Assembly: GCA_018819165.1 (NCBI GenBank)
Contig: JAHJQP010000024.1
Location: 1-9,458 of the forward strand
Origin: Pseudomonadota bacterium
GTDB lineage: Bacteria > Desulfobacterota > Syntrophia > Syntrophales > UBA5619
Direction of reading: 5' to 3'
Length of the DNA: 9,458 nt
Positions within the stretch are counted from its first letter, which is position 1; each line of letters starts with the position of its first letter. Of the stretch, positions 7,250 through 9,458 are shown piece by piece. The position numbers were made by a program, and so were the translations under genes. The notes below the pieces were generated by a model. The model did not search any database. It was not told the DNA's origin and saw nothing but the letters and a program-made list of their open reading frames with translations.

Positions 7250-7879
7250 ATGCAGATCGTTTACGGAGTCTTCATCCTGCTTCTGGTCTCCTTCGGCGCG
7301 GTGGTGATGAGCCTGGAGATCCTCTCGTCGAATCTGATGTCCCCCTACTTCGGGGGCTCCATCTACATCTGGGGGAGCATCATCAGCTCCTTCATGGTCC
7401 ATTTTTCCATCGGCTACATCCTCGGCGGTCATCTCTCGCGAAGGCGCCCCCGGATCTCGGTCCTGGCGGCCTTTCTCGTCCTGTGCTCCCTCTGGGTGAT
7501 CCTGATCCCGGCCTTCCATAAGCCCCTGTGCGAATTCATCTCCGACCGCGTCGTCGACGTCCGCCTGGGCTCGCTCATCGCCATGAACCTGATCTTCCTT
7601 GTGCCGGTCTCGATCATGGCGATGGTCTCCCCCTACATCATCGGGATCATCGCCGCCTGGCGGCGGCAGTCGGGTTTCACCGCCGGCATGGTCCTTTTCA
7701 TCTCCACCGTCGGCTCCTTTGCGGGGACGAACGCCACGGCCTTTTACCTGATCGGCCTCTTTCCCGTCTCCAGGATCGTCGTCGGCCTGGGGATCATCTG
7801 CCTTTTCGTCTCTCTGATCACACTCGCCCTGCGCGTCGACCGCCGGATCAGGATTCCCGACGCGAACGACTGCGCATAG
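7250..7879 (+). CDS. Membrane protein, membrane half of fused MFS/spermidine-synthase family
   Basis: A 209-residue polytopic membrane protein with about six hydrophobic segments. The N-terminal part (MSLEILSSNLMSPYFGGSIYIWGSIISSFMVHFSIGYILGGHLSRRRP, given here only by its landmarks LEILSSNLMSPYFGGS and GYILGGHLSRR) matches the conserved first helices of proteins annotated as fused MFS/spermidine synthase. The later GMVLFISTVGSFAGTNATAFYLI segment corresponds to the last helices before the enzyme domain in those fusions. I chose the ATG at 7250 because GGAGG at 7238-7242 is 7 nt away; the ATG at 7244 is too close. Downstream of the enzyme gene in one operon, it is probably the membrane partner of that protein. 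A transport role for the polyamine-like product is an inference. Confidence 0.82.
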   Translation: MQIVYGVFILLLVSFGAVVMSLEILSSNLMSPYFGGSIYIWGSIISSFMVHFSIGYILGGHLSRRRPRISVLAAFLVLCSLWVILIPAFHKPLCEFISDRVVDVRLGSLIAMNLIFLVPVSIMAMVSPYIIGIIAAWRRQSGFTAGMVLFISTVGSFAGTNATAFYLIGLFPVSRIVVGLGIICLFVSLITLALRVDRRIRIPDANDCA

Positions 7880-8059
7880 GCCCGGCAGCAAGGGGGCTCT
7901 GGCCAATCCGCCGAGCTGTGAACCTATCGCACAGCCGAACCATGCCGCCGGATCATCCGGGGCCTGCCACAGGATGACGGACCTTTGTCGATAGGGGTTT
8001 TGGGTTCACCCGGGTTAAGCGGGCTTGTCTAAAATGTCTTTCTTCCTGAAAGAAATAGC

Positions 8060-8087
8060 TTGACATGGAACTTTAATGGTGTAGATT
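8060..8087 (+). promoter_or_regulatory. Candidate promoter with perfect -35 (TTGACA)
   Basis: TTGACA at 8060-8065 is followed by 16 bp and TAGATT (4 of 6) at 8082-8087. Transcription would begin near 8094, about 200 nt before the first gene of the island, so it would produce a long leader or a separate small RNA crossing the left inverted repeat. No other start is needed for the genes, because a second -10 lies much closer. Confidence 0.35.
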
Positions 8088-8142
8088 TCTACTGAAAATC
8101 ATGATAGTGAAAAAGTGAAAGATGAAAGGCCATTAAATAAAG

Positions 8143-8165
8143 GTTCATCCGGTTGATGCGTACTT
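8143..8165 (+). repeat. Left copy of 23-bp inverted repeat flanking the three-gene island
   Basis: The core GTTCATCCGGTTGATG (8143-8158), then one variable base and GTACTT, recurs in inverted orientation at 9240-9262 (22 of 23 identical). Similarity fades within a few bases on either side, apart from a nearby TAA. The two copies enclose the DUF3467, BECR-like and DUF2283 genes in a unit of about 1.12 kb. I see no target-site duplication outside them. Confidence 0.6.
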
Positions 8166-8260
8166 CCTAAAATCAGTAACTCTTCAATCTTGGCGAATAG
8201 ACCTTCACATTAGGAAAATGAAAGGGGAGAAAAAATAAATATTTTTTTAAAAAACTCCTA

Positions 8261-8286
8261 TATAATGATGTAAAAGAATAGAGGTG
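8261..8286 (+). promoter_or_regulatory. -10 box (TATAAT) and ribosome site for the island operon
   Basis: A perfect TATAAT at 8261-8266 would start transcription near 8273. The -35 region is only an A/T run (around 8238-8248) without a match to TTGACA, so the promoter may need an activator or an UP-like A/T tract. The ribosome site AGAGGTG ends at 8286, and GAGGT is 7 nt from the ATG at 8293. That spacing favours ATG 8293 over the GTG at 8284. Confidence 0.42.
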
Positions 8287-8292
8287 ACTGTC

Positions 8293-8586
8293 ATGAAAGT
8301 ACCGGAGAAAGCTCACGAGCTACAATTAGAACTTGTTTATCCTGAACATCTGGATGCCGTTTATTCAAATCATGTCCAATTGAATATTAGTGTTTGGGAT
8401 GTGATTTTTGATTTTGGTACGGTTGACCCACGTCCAGGCACTGATCAGGCACCCAAAGCATTTATTCACAACCGGATAATTATGAGCCCTAATCACGCTA
8501 AGCAATTTGCAAAAATACTTAATGAAAATATTGGAAAATATGAGGAAATATTTGGGGTTCTAAATGTCGAACCTAAAAAAGGTTGA
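8293..8586 (+). CDS. DUF3467-family protein
   Basis: A 97-residue protein of unknown function that matches the DUF3467 pattern. It opens with a short acidic stretch and AVYSNHVQLNISVWDVIFDFG, continues through a variable loop (PGTDQAPKAFI), and ends with NRIIMSPNHAKQFAKILNENIGKYEEIFG. No membrane segment or catalytic motif is visible. The family is widespread and uncharacterised to my knowledge. It is the first gene of a three-gene AT-rich operon and overlaps the next gene by 23 nt, which points to translational coupling and a shared function. Base composition differs strongly from the GC-rich genes to the left, a sign of transfer. In a toxin-antitoxin-like reading it would be an accessory or antitoxin candidate, but that is inference. 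Confidence 0.75.
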   Translation: MKVPEKAHELQLELVYPEHLDAVYSNHVQLNISVWDVIFDFGTVDPRPGTDQAPKAFIHNRIIMSPNHAKQFAKILNENIGKYEEIFGVLNVEPKKG

Positions 8587-8908
8587 GCCAAAAATCATTT
8601 CTACATCTACGGACCCCCTGGGGAAGACGGTTCACTTAACAGAGAGCACGTGGGATCATATAAAAGAAAAACATCTAGAAGTGAAACGGGCTGGCGGCAT
8701 TGCCAAGATCGCTTCAACTATTACAAAACCAAATATAATTCAACAAACTGAAAGAGATGCCATAATCTATATTAAACAAACTCGGCTGGATTTCTATTTT
8801 AACGTAATAACAAAGCCAGATGAATCTCCGGAGATAAGACACGTAACGACGGCATACTTCTCGCGCAGGCTTCTCAAGGGTGAAACAATATGGCTACAAA
8901 GCAAATAA
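8564..8908 (+). CDS. Putative BECR-fold (PBECR-like) RNase toxin
   Basis: A 114-residue protein. The body runs HLTESTWDHIKEKHLEV (24-40), a middle 'TITKPNIIQ' segment (52-60), strands IIYIKQTR and DFYFNVITK, and the end IRHVTTAYFSRRLLKGETIW (91-110). The order of a His-rich helix (H32, H37), then 'xxPxxI', two strands, and a final strand with HVTTAY-(F/T)-xRR-xxKG resembles the phage-barnase/EndoU/ColicinE5-D/RelE-like (BECR) nucleases, in which a His and a Ser/Thr near the last strand are catalytic. I recognise the pattern but not a precise family, and DUF4258-type proteins are an alternative. The start ATG at 8564 lies inside the preceding gene; only a weak GGGG site precedes it, so it is probably translated by coupling. 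The next gene overlaps its end by 19 nt. Confidence 0.5.
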   Translation: MSNLKKVEPKIISTSTDPLGKTVHLTESTWDHIKEKHLEVKRAGGIAKIASTITKPNIIQQTERDAIIYIKQTRLDFYFNVITKPDESPEIRHVTTAYFSRRLLKGETIWLQSK

Positions 8909-9165
8909 AAATACCGAAATTTGATGTTGATTACGACGACTATGCTGATGTGCTTTACATCTCTTTTGGTAAACCAAAAGAGGGCATAGTCTGCGAGGTT
9001 GCAGAGGGGGATCTAGTACGGGTCGATCCTTACACAGATAAAATTGTAGGAATTACGATATTGGATTTTAAAAATCGTTACTTAGGTACAGGCAATGATA
9101 TAAAAGCATCCGCCAAGGCCGTCCTCCCAGGGATTCTTAAAAACTTCAAATCTTGTATCCATTAA
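8890..9165 (+). CDS. DUF2283-family protein (putative antitoxin)
   Basis: A 91-residue protein of the DUF2283 family. The diagnostic N-terminus is VDYDDYADVLYISFG (13-27), followed by a pairing of strands around GDLVRVDPYTDKIVGITILDFKNRYL (40-65). The C-terminal tail is basic and short. DUF2283 proteins are often found next to DUF4258-type or other small toxins, where they are predicted antitoxins; there is little direct biochemistry that I can recall. The ATG at 8890 is within the end of the BECR-like gene, with AAGGG at 8876-8880 as ribosome site. A terminator 38 nt after the stop closes the operon. Confidence 0.75.
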   Translation: MATKQIKIPKFDVDYDDYADVLYISFGKPKEGIVCEVAEGDLVRVDPYTDKIVGITILDFKNRYLGTGNDIKASAKAVLPGILKNFKSCIH

Positions 9166-9202
9166 CCCGAAATTCAATTGCTCAAGCCTCACACCATCTT
9201 GT

Positions 9203-9226
9203 ACCCGCTCAGGCGGGTTGTTTGTT
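9203..9226 (+). terminator. Rho-independent terminator of the island operon
   Basis: A perfect 6-bp stem, ACCCGC (9203-9208) and GCGGGT (9213-9218), with a TCAG loop, is followed by TGTTTGTT. It is 38 nt past the stop of the DUF2283 gene and oriented with it. The complementary strand has no T-run after the hairpin, so it should not act on the transposase transcript. Confidence 0.6.
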
Positions 9227-9239
9227 GGACTCTCTTAAA

Positions 9240-9262
9240 AAGTACACATCAACCGGATGAAC
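9240..9262 (-). repeat. Right copy of 23-bp inverted repeat
   Basis: This is the reverse complement of the repeat at 8143-8165, with one substitution (22 of 23). It lies 75-97 bp beyond the stop of the IS110-family transposase and about 22 bp after the operon terminator hairpin. It may therefore be either the right boundary of the three-gene cassette or an end-associated sequence of the insertion element. Confidence 0.6.
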
Positions 9263-9336
9263 TTATGCTCCACTTCAAAAGATAATCCTTAATATATCCT
9301 TCGATTGAGATCATTTGTTTGTAGATACCGTTCTTG

Positions 9337-9458
9337 TCAAGCGGAAATTGGTTGAAAGTTGGGATCATACTTTTTCCCGGATTTCAGGACTCCAAAGATA
9401 ACGTGAACCAGTTTCCGCATAATCGCACAGACAATCACTTTCCCATTTTTGCCTTTAC
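9337..9458 (-). CDS. IS110-family transposase, C-terminal end only
   Basis: The last 39-40 codons of a minus-strand gene that enters from the right edge and stops at TGA (9337-9339). The visible peptide includes KVIVCAIMRKLVHVIFGVLK and KSGKKYDPNFQP, which is the characteristic C-terminal tail of IS110/IS116/IS902-type transposases (the Tnp_20 part, containing the catalytic Ser in complete proteins). IS110 elements move with a DEDD-type enzyme guided by a noncoding bridge RNA. The start and catalytic region lie outside the window, so I cannot judge if the gene is intact. Confidence 0.8.
   Translation of the reverse strand, partial: KGKNGKVIVCAIMRKLVHVIFGVLKSGKKYDPNFQPISA

Larger units (their letters stand above)
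7880..8292. other. 413-bp intergenic region spanning the GC-rich to AT-rich junction
   Basis: No gene is seen. The first 145 bp are GC-rich, with a short palindrome (CCGGATCATCCGG, 7948-7960) but no T-run terminator for the upstream operon. From about 8025 the sequence becomes AT-rich. It contains a small hairpin (TCTTTC/GAAAGA, 8037-8053), a TTGACA promoter (8060-8087), the left copy of a 23-bp inverted repeat (8143-8165), a distant 7-bp pair TTCCTAA/TTAGGAA (8164-8170, 8210-8216) and a TATAAT box just before the first island gene. The composition step marks the likely left edge of acquired DNA. Confidence 0.65.
9166..9336. other. Noncoding stretch between the island operon and the IS110 transposase
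   Basis: This convergent 171-bp region contains the operon terminator and the right inverted repeat. The 74 bp between 9263 and 9336 immediately follow the transposase stop and should be the insertion sequence's end; I cannot place its exact boundary. In the IS1111 subgroup of IS110 elements this downstream end encodes the bridge RNA, whereas in the IS110 subgroup it is upstream of the gene. Confidence 0.45.

Noticed and set aside
7217..7906. 229-codon minus-strand frame opposite the membrane protein
   Set aside because: Highly charged Asp/Arg/Gly/His-rich sequence typical of an antisense shadow of hydrophobic codons.
7948..7960. Short palindrome CCGGATCATCCGG as a terminator for the preceding operon
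   Set aside because: The loop is too short and no T-run follows, so it is not a credible rho-independent terminator.
8037..8053. TCTTTC/GAAAGA hairpin as a terminator
   Set aside because: AT-rich 6-bp stem without a following T-run in either orientation.
8284..8286. GTG as an alternative start for the DUF3467 gene
   Set aside because: It overlaps the GAGGTG ribosome site itself; the ATG at 8293 has the right spacing.

Overview
The window looks like a piece of a GC-rich Gram-negative chromosome. My best guess is a Desulfobacterota/Syntrophales-type bacterium, judging from the gene content and from a palindromic intergenic repeat of a type I associate with such genomes. No marker gene fixes the taxonomy. 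At about 8030 the composition changes abruptly from GC-rich to AT-rich, and the rest of the window is an accessory segment next to the end of an IS110-family insertion sequence.

Region 1 (1-6189, all minus strand) is mainly a peptidoglycan salvage cluster. In transcription order it encodes an M15-family LD-/DD-peptidase, a SpoIID/LytB-domain glycan-cleaving protein, an N-terminally truncated AmpG-type muropeptide permease, and a fusion of a MurU-like nucleotidyltransferase with an AmgK-like sugar kinase. A complete APC-type amino acid permease frame follows and runs off the left edge. Together the enzymes would take peptidoglycan fragments, trim the peptide and glycan, and return MurNAc to UDP-MurNAc without going through GlcN-6-P. 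Two oddities stand out. Neither hydrolase has a visible signal peptide, and the permease has lost about its first four membrane helices at a point next to a 58-bp near-perfect palindrome.

Region 2 (6346-7879, plus strand, divergent from region 1) is a two-gene unit. It encodes a spermidine-synthase-like protein with an N-terminal signal or anchor sequence, followed by a separate polytopic membrane protein matching the membrane half of the 'fused MFS/spermidine synthase' family. It appears to be a split version of that architecture with the order reversed.

Region 3 (about 8030-9336, plus strand) is the AT-rich island. It has two candidate promoters, a leader of about 200 nt, and three short overlapping genes: DUF3467, a BECR-like putative RNase toxin, and DUF2283. 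A compact rho-independent terminator follows. The three genes sit between two inverted copies of a 23-bp sequence (8143-8165 and 9240-9262, 22 of 23 identical). This makes the segment look like a discrete cassette, and it is the best candidate here for an undescribed system: a three-gene toxin-antitoxin-like module in a repeat-bounded unit. The window ends inside the C-terminus of an IS110-family transposase (minus strand, 9337-9458).

Family assignments are from recognition of motifs in the translations. No database search was run.
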